Shown here in pieces: positions 38,441 to 50,267 of a DNA stretch of 64,000 nucleotides. The position numbers and the translations under genes are program-made. The DNA is from Polytrichum commune (taxonomy: Eukaryota > Streptophyta > Polytrichopsida > Polytrichales > Polytrichaceae). Under the pieces are notes generated by a model. The model was not told the DNA's origin. It ran no database searches and worked only from the letters and a program-made list of their open reading frames with translations. Location: the NCBI GenBank assembly GCA_950295325.1, contig OX485805.1:26959501-27023500 (forward strand), read 5' to 3'. How positions within the stretch are numbered: the first letter of the stretch is position 1; the number at the start of each line of letters is the position of its first letter.

Positions 38441-41440
38441 TTAAAACTGCATTCTTTTACAATTTAGCAGAAGTAAGCAAATCCTGAGAGTCGTAGGCTG
38501 CCTTGCTCTTAACAAGACAAGACGTCTGAGTTATTTGGCTCCTCTGCTTGACAAGCTTGGCCTTGTTACTTTTTGGTGCATTGCCTCTTTCAATGAAGCG
38601 CTTAGATAGACAAGATATATACTCGTGGGTTACTCTTGGTATTCAAGTTTATACTCTTGGGAGTGTTGGGGGTATTCAAGTTTATACTCTTGGGAGTCTT
38701 CATGCGGGTTAGGGGTTCGAGTCTGAGATGGTTTTTTGATGGTAAAAAATGAGGACACTAGAAGTGTATATAAACAATCTCCTACGGGCCGTTGGTCCAT
38801 TTAACCTTGGGAGTCATGGAAAGGAAGCGCTACTTGCAGGGGAACTTGAAACTACAAGGAACCATGTGGACAGTTTCCTGTCGCAAGGAGGGGAAATGAC
38901 CCCCAAATAGGTTAGGTACCGCAATACTTAATGCTTGAGAATGAAAGGTATCTGCCATGTAGGGCAGTAACCAGAATCCTTATAAGGAGGTTATGTACAC
39001 ACTTACAAGGGAGCAAGTTTGTACAAGAGTCTTCTCCAAATCTGGCCCTGTGTAGAAGGTACGCATACCTACAACCAACACTATTTCTAAAACCAAGAGT
39101 ATATCAAACGTATGAGAGTGCTATATAATGTTATGAAATGTATGAGAGTGCTATATAAAGGTTTATATTTTGTGTGTTGGTTTTGAGTATGACCTTATGA
39201 GGGAATTCGTTGAGATGGAAATGCGGGAGCCAATATGGTCGGGCAGCTCAAAGACCATATTCAAGCTGCTTGAGGTGATCTTAAAAATAGGTCTGGCTGC
39301 CAGATTGGTGGCTGTAGTATATACTGGTACAAAACTTATTGGGAGGTAGATTCCAAGTGGGCTAGAGGGCAAAAGAGAGTTAGTCATAAATTGTCTCTTA
39401 GCCAGCAATCGTGAGTCTTGTATATTTTCATTTCAAGTTTCAATATTGGAGTTGAGATGAAAAAAGTTATAAGGAGTCCCTACGAAGAACATGTTTTTCT
39501 TCCAATGATCACGTTGACCCTCACTAGCCTTGACTACACAGGTAGAAAACACACTACTTATTTGTGCTATTTATTTCTAGTGCATAGTGTAATTGTATAC
39601 TCTAAGCACATAAGGTGTCTGTGCCTATGATGGGCACCTCTAACTCCACATACTCCAATCTGGGTTCTGGATAAACTGCACATATAATAGTTGACCACAT
39701 GAGGCACACACCTTATCCAAATTTGATTGTAACATGTGTCTTTCCAGAGTCCATTCTTAGGGGCACTTCACACAGAGACTGAAGGCTTATGACCTTTGCA
39801 TTTCAGCATCTCACATTGGTCGAATAGGCCGAGATCGTTCAAGTTCACTTCACACTAAGTCAGAAGGTGAAGGCCTAAGGGTCCAAAGAAATTATCATGT
39901 ATGAAAAGTCTACATGGATGTTTATGTGGGAGAGTACAAATAAGGTTTCAATGTTTGTCGAAATTTGCATCAGGTCCACCTCCAAGAGGTAAGCATGAGG
40001 CAAGTTCTGGCAGAACATGTCAGTGGTATGCCTTTGGATGAGAATCAAATGCCTCACAATTACATGGTCATGGCCCTAAGCTTGGCTTGTGTGTGAAGTG
40101 GCCCTTAACTACAAGCCTTATTGTTTACCACTCAAATATATGTGTAAAGTTAAGAAGAGTGACCACATGAGGCCCACATACTTGTGTTCCACATACTCTT
40201 CTACATTAAACAAATTACAGTATTTGTAGTCAAGTATATGATCAAAGCTCAAGCAAGGGAATCTTCACTTCAAGAATAAGGCGTCTAGAAGAGATTCTAA
40301 ATTGATGAGGAAGATGGATTTGCTGATCATCTTGTACTAAAGTAGATGTGCCTAAATTGAACACAACAATAAACTAGACACATGTATTTTTGTGGTATGC
40401 AGTTAGGTGTGGATCTAAGACATGTGTTCATGAGGAAAATGGCTACATACATGATTTGGATTGCTGATGATCATGTGCTACATTGATTATCCCAATTAGT
40501 GTGTGTTAGTAGTCAGAGTTAAGTACACTAAATATGATATTGAGTGTTTGAATATATTTAATGTTGTTACCACCCTACCATGCTCAACACCAATTTTCAA
40601 TTCCTTGATAATTAGTGTTAGACATAAATTTGCCGCTACCTTTCATATTCTCACCTCCCTTCCTGTGAAGCATGGATTTCATTGGACCTGCGATTTTAGG
40701 GATGCCCCCCCACCTTCCTACTTGTTGATCTCTCATCTGCCAAAATCAACGACATTTTTTTTTTCATATCCTTATTAACACTAAACTCAAACATGTAACT
40801 TTCACATATTACTATAGTTGATTTTTAGTGTTTGAGTTTACATTCAATTTACATTTAATGTTACTTACTTTCACAGGGTTATTGACATTTAGTGTATGCA
40901 TTTGTATTAAGTGTAGTGCTATAGCTATTTAATGAGAATGTAATACTTTACCAAGCAAAATCAATTATGTTCTATAATGTCCAAACAACCTATTGAATGT
41001 TCATTAGTAAAAATTCAACTCTTGAGTAAGACGTTATTGCATTACGTAGCTCCGAATAGTAACATGCACTAATTCGGATGATTGGTGTAGTTGCGTGTTT
41101 CATATCCTAAAGAAGTGGGTGGAGTGGAAAGTATTAAGGCACATCTACCTTGAACTTGTGTTTAATATCTTGGGAGAAGTGGGCTAATTGGGGAAAAAAA
41201 CCATTTAAGAGCTATGTAGAACTTTATGTTATTATAAGGTTGGATTAACTACCAACTTTACATATAATTTTGACAAGTAGACCATATTGAAAATTGTCTC
41301 ATCCTACTAGCAATTGCAAATGCCAAAGGTTTTCAGAAATTTTCATTTTCAAGTTTCATAATCATAGTTGACTGAATGCGGAAGTTAAAAGAGATCAAAG
41401 TTAAGATCCTCTTTCTAGTATTTAAAAGTGACCCATATGG
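38441..41440. other. intergenic with small repeats
   Basis: 38635-38700 has a two-fold repeat of tattcaagtttatactcttg. It is followed by ggggttcgagtctgag (about 38712), which looks like a tRNA-type B-box. Between 40.5 and 40.9 kb several aacact(a)aa / tttagtgt motifs suggest another decayed CACTA-type MITE. No gene recognised. Confidence 0.4.
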
Positions 41441-41441
41441 T

Positions 41442-41817
41442 AAACTAAATATGTTCTTTAGTGTCACATGGTATTTTATGTCACTATGGTAACTTTTTGG
41501 ATGACACTTCTTATGAATAAGTGAACAAATATTGTCATGGATGATGGATAAGTTCATCCATAGCCCAAAACCCTGCCTTCTCTTGTCAAACAACTTGTGA
41601 TGAAATATTGTCATGGTTGATTGAAATTTGGATGAAAAATCACTTGGTAAGTGACAGGAATTGCAACACCATAAATCTATAACACCCCAAAATCTTACAA
41701 GGAATGACAAATAATATTGGGTTGACATTTTGTGTTGGTGACACTGCATCGTGGTTTACAATTGGTATTGAGCAAGATAATTAGAATTGGTGACACCAAA
41801 TCTCATATTTAGTGTAG
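41442..41817. mobile_element. MITE of the tttagtgtcac family
   Basis: The left end is ctaaatatgttctttagtgtc and the right end is gacaccaaatctcatattta followed by gtgtag, an imperfect inverted pair. The sequence just inside the left end (cacatggtattttatgtcac, then tatggtaac) recurs at 48.0 kb, at 21.99 kb (tggtattttatgtcg) and in reverse near 48.63 kb. That defines a dispersed family. No coding region. Confidence 0.6.
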
Positions 41818-43329
41818 ATGATCCTTATTCAGTTATTTTTCTTATTAGGACATCTACATTTGAGTGTTATATGGTTTGGTGAGGTTGGATCAAGAACGGA
41901 TACTGTAAAGACATGTCTTTTAAAGAGATTCGATTGTGTGGTCAAAATAAGATAAACCATTCTAGGCTCAATAATCAACATATTGGCCTCTATCTCAAGG
42001 AGGTTATTGCATTTTGCCACTCTAAGGACTAAGTTGGTTTGACACCATCATGATGTGCTTTTAGTCCCATAACCCTTTTGGCTCTCTGGACTTGAAAATG
42101 AAAATTTCCATCTTTTATTAGTATGCCAACATAATCATATAGAGGTGCTATTTGTGGAAAATTTGGTGTACTAGATGTACAAAGGTTTTGTCCAATATTG
42201 ATATTAGCATTGAGTAGATTTGTCATAGTAGTTGCTTAGTGGTTGGATAGGTAAAATCTATGTGGGAAATTTTGCTCATAGGCATCAAATCCTCAAGCAT
42301 AAAGATTGTAAAAGTGTATATTTACAAAGCACAATTATGGCTATATTGAAGTTTCTTGGCAGGTTTCTTGTTTGGGCAACTTATGTCACCTTCATTACTT
42401 TATACCTCATATTGAAGTTAATTGGTCAACATGCAGGGGAACATGATTGAGTCAGTTGCTATTGTATCGGATGTCTTTCTTTTAATTTGTCTAGGAGTTT
42501 CTAGTGAGATTTATGTTCATAAAATTGTTTAGGTACTTCTTCCTATAATCAATGAGCATATGAAATCAAAGAATAGTTCCAATAAATGCTTTGCATAAGT
42601 CCTAACCGCACATCGTAGAACATTGATGTGGGAGTATATGTTACCTTATAAAATAAAATAAAAACTAGTTAAAACATATGTGATTATGCCATGTGATATA
42701 TATTGAGCAAGTTGTGAGCTGTAGGCCTCTATTTACCCAATAAAGTATGGGCATGGTTTTTGTCATTACCAATTTGTCCAAGGAACGCCATGCCATGTTA
42801 CAACTTTGTCTCCTCTTGTACCCATAGATCTCAAATGTGTTTAACAATTTGTCGCCCCTTGTCATCCGGCTACAAATTAAGTATAACTTTTCATGTGGGT
42901 GCAAATGATTTGTGATAATAAATGGTTAATATCAACAATATTAGCTAAATCATCTATTAAGAGAAGACATGTAGACCACATGTAGTTTAAGAGTTGGCAT
43001 GCCATGGATGGTCATGAAAGCCTCTCAAATGAAAGAAAGAACCACACCCCAATCTAACTCTAACCATCATCCAATCACTGAGCAAGTTTAGTTGGATAAG
43101 CTTACTTAAGATTATGTTTGTCGACTTCAAACTAGCCCAAGACGATGTACTAATGATGCAATAAGGTTCATAGGTGGATGGCAAGGCAAACCCTAAAAAA
43201 ATTACTTTATGTATAATTTTTTTCTTCCATAATCCATTAATGCCCTTTTATTTGATTATCACAATCCAAAAGCAACTCACCACATCCCTTCTCTTTGATG
43301 GGTTTCCAACATTACCGAAAGCAACCTTG
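41818..43329. other. intergenic, no gene recognised
   Basis: AT-rich with short open frames only; nothing recognisable on either strand. Confidence 0.4.
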
Positions 43330-43330
43330 T

Positions 43331-43712
43331 AAACTACACTAAATAGTCCTATTAGTGTTGGCCATAGTAAGTTTTTAGAACCCACGCTAATTCTCGTAAT
43401 GAGAATCAATGTGGGCCACATTAATTTTCAATCCACACTAAATTTAGAATAGAAAATTAGTGTGGACCACAACATGTGTTTCTCAAGAAAATAAATGTGG
43501 GCGATTGTTTGGTTCCTGGCTACCTTTAATCTAAGGTGGTTATTTTATTCTATGCAAGGTGTTGGTCAAGTGTCGTCATGAAGACCTAGGGGAGGACCCG
43601 GAGTCTTGGACCCACGGTTAATCTACCTTGACTAGAGAATTAGTGTGGCCCATGTTGATTATTTCCACACGAATTTTCTACCCACACTAATAGGACTTGT
43701 ACATACTACCAT
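43331..43712. mobile_element. MITE with agtcctattagtgt ends
   Basis: ctacactaaatagtcctatt followed by agtgttgg on the left pairs with cccacactaataggact followed by tgtacatactac on the right; the inner 14 bases are perfect. Several aattagtgtgg/ccacactaa subrepeats lie inside. Non-coding; CACTA-type end motif (ctacact). Confidence 0.6.
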
Positions 43713-46492
43713 AGTAACATCAACATCTTAATATAGTTGTCATTTATGTTCTTAACTTCCAACCATGGGAAGAAAAAACTGGGCTAACACTGTAAAGTAT
43801 CCATTTAGTCCTAGAGGAGAGTTTGGATGGCAATTAGTGTTGATCAAAGTCAAAAGATATCTTATTTATCTTCAATTTGATATGTACCTTTTTGTCACTA
43901 AATCATTGAGAACATTGCCTTATTTTTGTGCATATGCACTAGCCAAGTTCTCCTTACACAACATAATGTAAAGGGAGGCCACAATAGTGGCTAAATTCTT
44001 CATGGTGTTACAACTATCACACCCAGGGAGTGCACTGTTCAAGTACTGTATTTATACACGTGGGTGCACAAAAGGGGTATTATTTAAAACAAGCATGTAC
44101 AAAATGTACGTACAAGAGACATATTGCTATTAAGCAAGAAGTAGATATACATGAGGCTATAGAAAAATATATGTAAAGTACGCATTTACGCGTTTACGCG
44201 TTCAAGTCAGACCTGGACCAAGAATCATGTGTTTTTTCATCCACTAAGTAACGACTTTATAACTAAAAATCCATGATTTGATATTATACATATAATAGGG
44301 CCATATTTTTGCATTTCCAAACATTTGTACACATGATATATACAATTTTTGTATTTGTTTTTGGACCCTTGTGTACGTATGGAAATGTATTTTGAAGCAA
44401 TGAGATTTGTAAGTATATTGCTTGATTTTAGCAAAAATAAAATGTATACAGGGGTATTTTAATAAGGGGCATGCACGCACGTGATGCTTGGTTTTAATGA
44501 ATAGTGCACTCCCTGAGCTATCACATTAAACAATCATTATGTAGACTAATATTATGTGGATAAACTCTAATTTTTCCTTGTTAGCAACTCAAAGGGGATT
44601 CCAACGCACTAATTTAAGACTTCTTTGGATTCCATATGCAAAAATTACTTAAGGGTTCAAAGTTTATAGGTAGATTAATCATTAGGGAAGTTTGATGTTA
44701 AGGTGATGAACATTTTGATAATTGATGTATGCTTATTATTGATCAACATTTTAGAGTAGGGTACCTTTATTCCACATAGGTCTTAGTAAGTACACCAAAT
44801 AGTCCCATTTTTGTGGGTTATGCAGTATTTTTCTAGTACCGCCACCATAGTAGTCCATGTGGCTAATTGTGCTATGACCAAAAAATGTCGGTGGTAGTTG
44901 GCTCAATTGCCCTTGACATCAAGAGTGGTATATGTATGTCAAATGCATCAGATTGCACATTTGGGCAATTTTGGGGTATGATTACAATTTGTGAGTGTCA
45001 TGAAAAATAAAGTTAAGGGTTTAGAATCTTGCATTGGCAAGCTGCCTATTGCACAATGTGTGACTTCTTTCTCACCATGTCCAAATCATATGAAAACTAA
45101 TACACGCCATATTAATTTTGTTTTCTTTGAGGGATCTCACTCAAAGAGTAAGTTTTGGTGTGCATAGAAGACGGAATTAGGGATTCCAATTTAGACAGTC
45201 TCCAAAAACCATACCTAACACTTGCTTCCATGAGTTTAACCATGGTAAATATACTCTAATAACACACGTTGTGGCAACCAAAGTGCAGTTGATATTGAGG
45301 AGTTCTATAATGATAACATGGATGCATGCTAAAAGAGAGGTAGTGTAGCAAGTGACATAATGGATAACACAAAGTCCACATTGCAATAATGACAATAATC
45401 ACAAATTATGACAACAACGTCATGCGTTCAAGCGCGTGGTTTGAATTCTTTGGTGCATTATTTTAATCTCTAACGCCATGATATATGGGGGATATATGGG
45501 AGAGAAATGTGACAACAAGGAGTCAGATTAGATCTAAGAACATTCGTTCCCTAGGGTTTTGTGATATGAGAGAAGGAGTGACATCAAGGAGGTTGATATT
45601 ATAGAGTTTAAAATTTACTCATATAGTGGCTTAGAAATGAAAATATGCCTTTTGGCTGCAAGTGGGTGTGTCAAGAAATTTCCAAGCAATGAGTTACTCC
45701 CAACATATCCAACTTTGACTTTGCCACCAACTACTATGAAAGTCTAGTAATATTTTTGACTTCCAAAACTCAAAGGACTCCTCTTGTACGTACAAGCCTT
45801 TGCAAGTCCTTCAACGAGTCTAACTCAACCTAAATTTCTTTGTTTAATGTAGGCAAACCCTAAACCAACAAATCACATTATCTAAAACTAATGGTGTGTA
45901 CTCACAGTCATACAATTGAGGAGTTCAAATTTATAATTGCGGTACAAAGATATTGTTGATTTTGGGTGTACGTACCTTCCATTAGGGTTTGGTCACCCAT
46001 TAGTAATTTCAATTTCCTGCCAAAATGTCTCAAAGATACACCTCCACGTCATGCGAGAAGGAATTTTATAATACTTGACCTAATCATTCATAGTGGGTAC
46101 TCACCACCATAGAAGGGCTCCATTTTTTCATCCTCACTACATCATTATGGTCAATTTAAGTGTCACTAACAATTTGGACTTCTGCAATGTTATAACTTCT
46201 CACAAAAAATTCAAATAAGTGAGGTGGACATTATATTACAAATTAACTGACTTTACTTCACAAATACATACAATCTTATTAGCGAGATGTTATAGCACCG
46301 CGCGACTCCAAATAGTAAGTCACACTAAATACGATGAATGCTACAGTAGTAGTGTCAAGATGGAGGTTCCACGTGGGATTCAAGCAGTCTTTACCAATGC
46401 GGGATTGACACGTGGCAGACCGAGCAGGGTTAATTATTCTTTTGTTATCATCTGAATGACTTAATGCGTTTGGTCCACTCACTTGTGAAAGT
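43713..46492. other. intergenic, with one dispersed-repeat copy
   Basis: Nothing recognisable as a gene. 44785-44810 (gtacaccaaatagtccca) looks like a solitary end of the 43.3-kb MITE family. 45250-45620 is the first copy of a dispersed repeat found again at 52.99 kb. Confidence 0.4.
45250..45620 (+). repeat. dispersed repeat, copy 1 (second at 52.99 kb)
   Basis: Shares, in order, gtggcaaccaaagtgca, ttgatattgagg-like, gtgacata/ttatg(g)ataacacaaagt, attgcaataatgacaa, tgaattctttgg, atatatggg, gtgacaacaag, cattcgttccctag and gagagtgacat-like blocks with 52990-53335. Moderate divergence. The copy at 53 kb has a further tandem duplication of its 3' half, directly next to a tRNA gene. Confidence 0.7.
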
Positions 46493-46501
46493 GTGAGGGG
46501 G

Positions 46502-47693
46502 TAGACATTAAACACCCCCCTACGAAGTTTGGGGGGTGCCAGATCCGGGCGGGGCAGCCCTCCCGGGAAATTTTCAAACCCGACCGAAAACTGTTGCCCG
46601 CCCCCCGCCCAACTTCGAAAAAAATTTGCTCTTGCATTCTTGAAGGCCGCTTGACTACAGATCCCATATTGAGTGCACTTCACCTTCAAGGCCCAAAATC
46701 CAATATACATGTTCACTTCCATTGAGTAAATAAGCAATTGATTGGGATTTCATTATCAAAGTGAAACCGTCAATAAAGCATGTAATTGATTTGGAAGTCA
46801 AAAATATTACAAAACCCTCACTACCACTGAGGTTATAATTTTTGTGACTTACAATTTGAATTTGTCTTTGTCATTCTAAAATGACACTTGAATTAGTGTG
46901 TTGATTTAGCATGTATATTTTATAATATTTTAGGTAATGTTGTCTACTTTCACATGTTTTCATACGCATTCAAACTAATTAAGTGTGATTGAATGTAATT
47001 AAGTCTAATTAATCCCAAATATATCAGAAAGTATGTTTACCAAGTTAAGTAAACATAATTTATCATAAAATGCAATGTAATTGATTAATTTATGGAATTA
47101 ATTCCAGTGAATTAATTATAATAATCTGTTTTTGAAATTTATTCTAGTAGATTAATTATAATAATAGAATTGTGGAATTAATTATTATAATTAAATAATT
47201 TCAGTCTTAATTAATTATTGAATGCATATGAATACATGTGAAAGTAGACAACATTACCTAAAATATTATAAAATATACATACTAAATGAACACACTGATT
47301 CAAGTGTCATTTTAGAATGACAAAGACAAATTCAAATTGTAAGTCACAAAAATTATAACCTCAGTGGAAGTGAGGGTTGTGTAATATTTTTGACTTCCAA
47401 GTCAATTACATGCTTTATTAACGGTTTCACTTTGATAATGAAATCCCACTCAATTGCTCATTTACTCAATAGAAGTGACCATATATCTTGGATTTTGGAC
47501 CTTGAAAGTGAAGTGCACTCAATACATGATTTGTAGTCAAGCGGTCTTCAAGAATGCAAGGGCAATGTTTTTGTCGAAGTTGGACGGGACGGACAACAAT
47601 TTTCGGTCAGGTTCAAAAATTTCCTAGGAGGGCTGCCCCCGCCCGGATCTGACACCCCCCAAAGTTCTGTAGGGGGTGTTTAATGTCTGCCTT
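46502..47693. mobile_element. foldback Mutator-like (MULE) element, about 1.2 kb
   Basis: Two arms of about 500 bp (about 46502-47015 and 47190-47693) are inverted copies of each other over nearly their whole length. The middle is very AT-rich (aattaattataataat). Outer ends read tagacattaaacacccccc on the left and, inverted, aaggcagacattaaacaccc on the right. The nine bases gtgaggggg occur immediately outside both ends (46493-46501 and 47694-47702). Very long inverted repeats with a 9-bp duplication are the signature of Mutator-like elements. No transposase is encoded. The outermost ~120 bp of each arm is GC-rich and the rest AT-rich, so the arm may be composite. Confidence 0.8.
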
Positions 47694-47702
47694 GTGAGGG
47701 GG

Positions 47703-48895
47703 CCTTGGACTCCCCCTTTGCTTGAGTGCCAAGTGTAGGATTCTGATTGGATAACAGTGCATGCCAGCATAATTGGAAAACCACCGTCAATTATTTCTTA
47801 TTATTATTGTTAAGCAAATATCAATCGCCCCGGGCAAGACTTCGGGTCCACAATGACTCATCAACATCTCAAGCCCAACCCTAAATCCCGGGCGTCATCA
47901 GTACACTACCCAGTGGCTGACTACTACAGTATTGGAACAATAAACATTCTATTTATGTAGTCTACTAGTCTTGCTCACTACACTACAAATTGTATATAGT
48001 GTCACATGGTATTTTATGTCACTATGGTAGCTTTATAGTGACACTTTCTATGAATAACATAACAAATATTAGCATCTCAACTTACATCTAGTTCATCCAA
48101 GTGCCAATTTTTGAAACATAGTTAGGTGTATTTTGCGCATCCTAACATTTTTCTAATGCAATGTTATCACGAATGATTGAAATATGGATGGAGACTCACT
48201 TAGTAAAAGACAACAATGACAATAACATTGTAACTCTATAGTGCCCAAATGTTTCTTTTACAAGGAATGCAAACAGTGTTAGGTTTAGTACATTCAGTGT
48301 TGGCGACACTACACGAACGGTTTACACTTAGTAATGAGGATGAATTTTCAAATTTGGTGACATTGAATACAATATCTAGATTGTAGTAATTGTAAACCTA
48401 ATGGTATTTGTCATTCCTTGTGACAATATTGGATTTATTACCGCCACTTACGAAGTGGTTTTTCATGCAAATTTCAATGATCATCCATGGTATGCTTTCA
48501 TTATGGAAACGTTAGGATGCAATGTATATGGTATACCAAAGTGTATTTCAATGTAATTGGCATTTGGATGCACTAATAGTGAGTTGGCATGCCAATGCTT
48601 GTAAACTTATTCATAGGAAGTGTCATTAGAAAAGTTACCACAATGACATGAGATACCCATATGGCAGTAACACACAATATTTATTGTCGGCTCCGTTAAC
48701 TACTACATCCTATGAGTGTCACTCATGTTTCAATTAAGGTAGAAATACCCAAACCGTTTAACCACCCTCTACCCGTACAGTAGACCGCCGTCAAAATAGT
48801 GAAGTGCCATTTCTGAAACCAATCATGGCGAGGCTGGCAACTTCAATGCGTGTATGCTTAGTGTAGCCAATGGGAGTCATGTTCAATGTACTCAT
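47703..48895. other. intergenic with a MITE
   Basis: Holds the 47.98-48.39 kb MITE. Around 48590-48690 an inverted fragment of the same family appears (gtgtcatt, then a gttaccacaatgacatga-type stretch). 47870-47880 has a cccaaccctaaat telo-box-like word. No gene recognised. Confidence 0.4.
47978..48388. mobile_element. MITE of the tttagtgtcac family, second copy
   Basis: The left end is ctacactacaaattgtatat followed by agtgtcac. The right end, inverted, is tactacaatctagatattg followed by a caatgtcac stretch. Inside the left end cacatggtattttatgtcac is identical to the 41.4-kb copy. Non-coding. The CACTACA-like terminus suggests CACTA ancestry. Confidence 0.65.
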
Positions 48896-49785
48896 GAGTT
48901 AACCGGATTAGGTGATATTCTATATGGAAATGCGGATTACTGTGTTCGGTGTAGGGAGAATCTAGTGAACGAGTAGGGGGTTCGACAACTTTCCACTTTG
49001 AAAAATTGTAGAATTCTTTGTACATGGCAGAAAAATATGAAACAACTTGCATTCTTCGTGAATCCTTCTCGTCTATCTTGGAAAAAAATATCTCATGATT
49101 GTAAGACCATATCTTCAATGCGAATCACCTTATTTTCACGGGTTATGGTATTTCTACCTTACACTACATTCAATTACGTAACTATCAATCGGGAGTTAAC
49201 CGGATTAGATGATGTTCTGTATGGAAATGCGGGCTACCGTGTTCGGGTGTAGGGAGAATCTAATGAACGAGTAGGGGGTTTGACAACTTTCCACTTTGAA
49301 AAATTGGAGAATTCTTTGTACATGGCAGAAAAACATGAAACAACTTGCATTCCTCATGAATCCTTCTTGTCTATTTTGGAAAAAGTATCTCATGATTGTA
49401 AGACTAGATCTTCAATGCGAATCACCTTATTTTCACAGGTTATGGTATTTCTACCTTACACTACATTCAATTACGTAACTATCAATCGGGAGTTAACCGG
49501 TTTAGATGATGTTCAGTATGGAAATGCGGATTCCCGTGTTCGGTGTAGGGAGAATCTAGTGAACAAGTAGGGGGTTCGACAACTTTCCACTTTGAAAAAT
49601 TGGAGAATTCTTTGTACATGGCAGAAAAACATGAAACAACTTGCATTCTTCATGAATCCTTCTTGTCTATCTTGGAAAAAGTATCTCATGATTGTAAGAC
49701 CAGATCTTCAATGCGAACCACCTTATTTTCATGGGTTATGGTATTTCTTCCTTACACTACATTCAATTACGTAACTATCAATGGG
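48896..49785 (+). repeat. tandem array, three units of 297 bp
   Basis: Units begin gagttaaccgg at 48896, 49193 and 49490. Each contains tatggaaatgcgg, gtgttcgg(g)tgtagggag, gtagggggtt(c/t)gacaac, catggcagaaaaa, tctcatgattgtaagac and aattacgtaactatcaat. Copies are about 90-95% alike, so expansion was recent. The period is a multiple of three, but each unit keeps a TAG after the aacgag/aacaag block, and the open frames are therefore array artefacts. The third copy is cut at about 49783 by GC-rich sequence. Confidence 0.9.
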
Positions 49786-50267
49786 GCAGCCGGCGGGACT
49801 TGGGGGTCCACCCCCTGACTCATCAGCATCCGGGGCCCAAGCCTGATGAAGCTGCTGTCAGATCACAAGTCTCCAAAACTTACGTTATGAATTTCATTCA
49901 TTGGATTCTTGCGGCCACAGTGGGTAGTACAGGGACCGGAATCCTGCAGTCCTTGCCACATGGCCCTCTTTCATAGCCACATGGCCCTCTTTTATAGCCA
50001 CATGGCACGATCTCATGACGTGGATTGCGTCCACCTGGCATGTCTCACTGGACGGCCCAGATCTCCCCAGTTGCCAAGGCTTGAGGTTGCCTACTCTTAA
50101 GACGGAGCGACGGCTGATCTCCGACACTGCACTTCTCGCTTTCCCTACCGCCATAGCCTCGTCACTCTCTTGCATCAGCAGCCTCTGAACGCTTCTCTTT
50201 GCCTCCGAGATCTCCAGGCTATCTAGCTAGCTCTTCTAGTGTCCTAAGAACTTTCCGTTTCTGCAGG
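49786..50267 (+). promoter_or_regulatory. GC-rich promoter and 5' leader region, putative
   Basis: Base composition changes abruptly at 49786 to GC-rich sequence. A 23-24-bp unit around cacatggccctcttt repeats two and a half times at 49956-50008, and ggcccaagcctg (site II-like ggcccA) lies near 49830. At 50262-50270, tttctgcag|gtaaag is a strong exon-donor junction. Downstream, gtgaacag|gttt at 51845-51860 is a plausible acceptor only 27 bp before the ATG of the basic-protein gene. I therefore infer this is that gene's promoter and untranslated first exon; no transcript data support it. Confidence 0.4.

Noticed and set aside
46279-46737. 152-codon minus-strand frame
   Set aside because: It spans the edge and GC-rich arm of the foldback element and is not conserved in the second element copy.
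48998-49818. Repeated ~60-96-codon plus-strand frames that look like a protein repeat family
   Set aside because: They arise because the 297-bp tandem unit is divisible by three; each unit contains a stop, and there is no codon-level conservation distinguishable from nucleotide identity.
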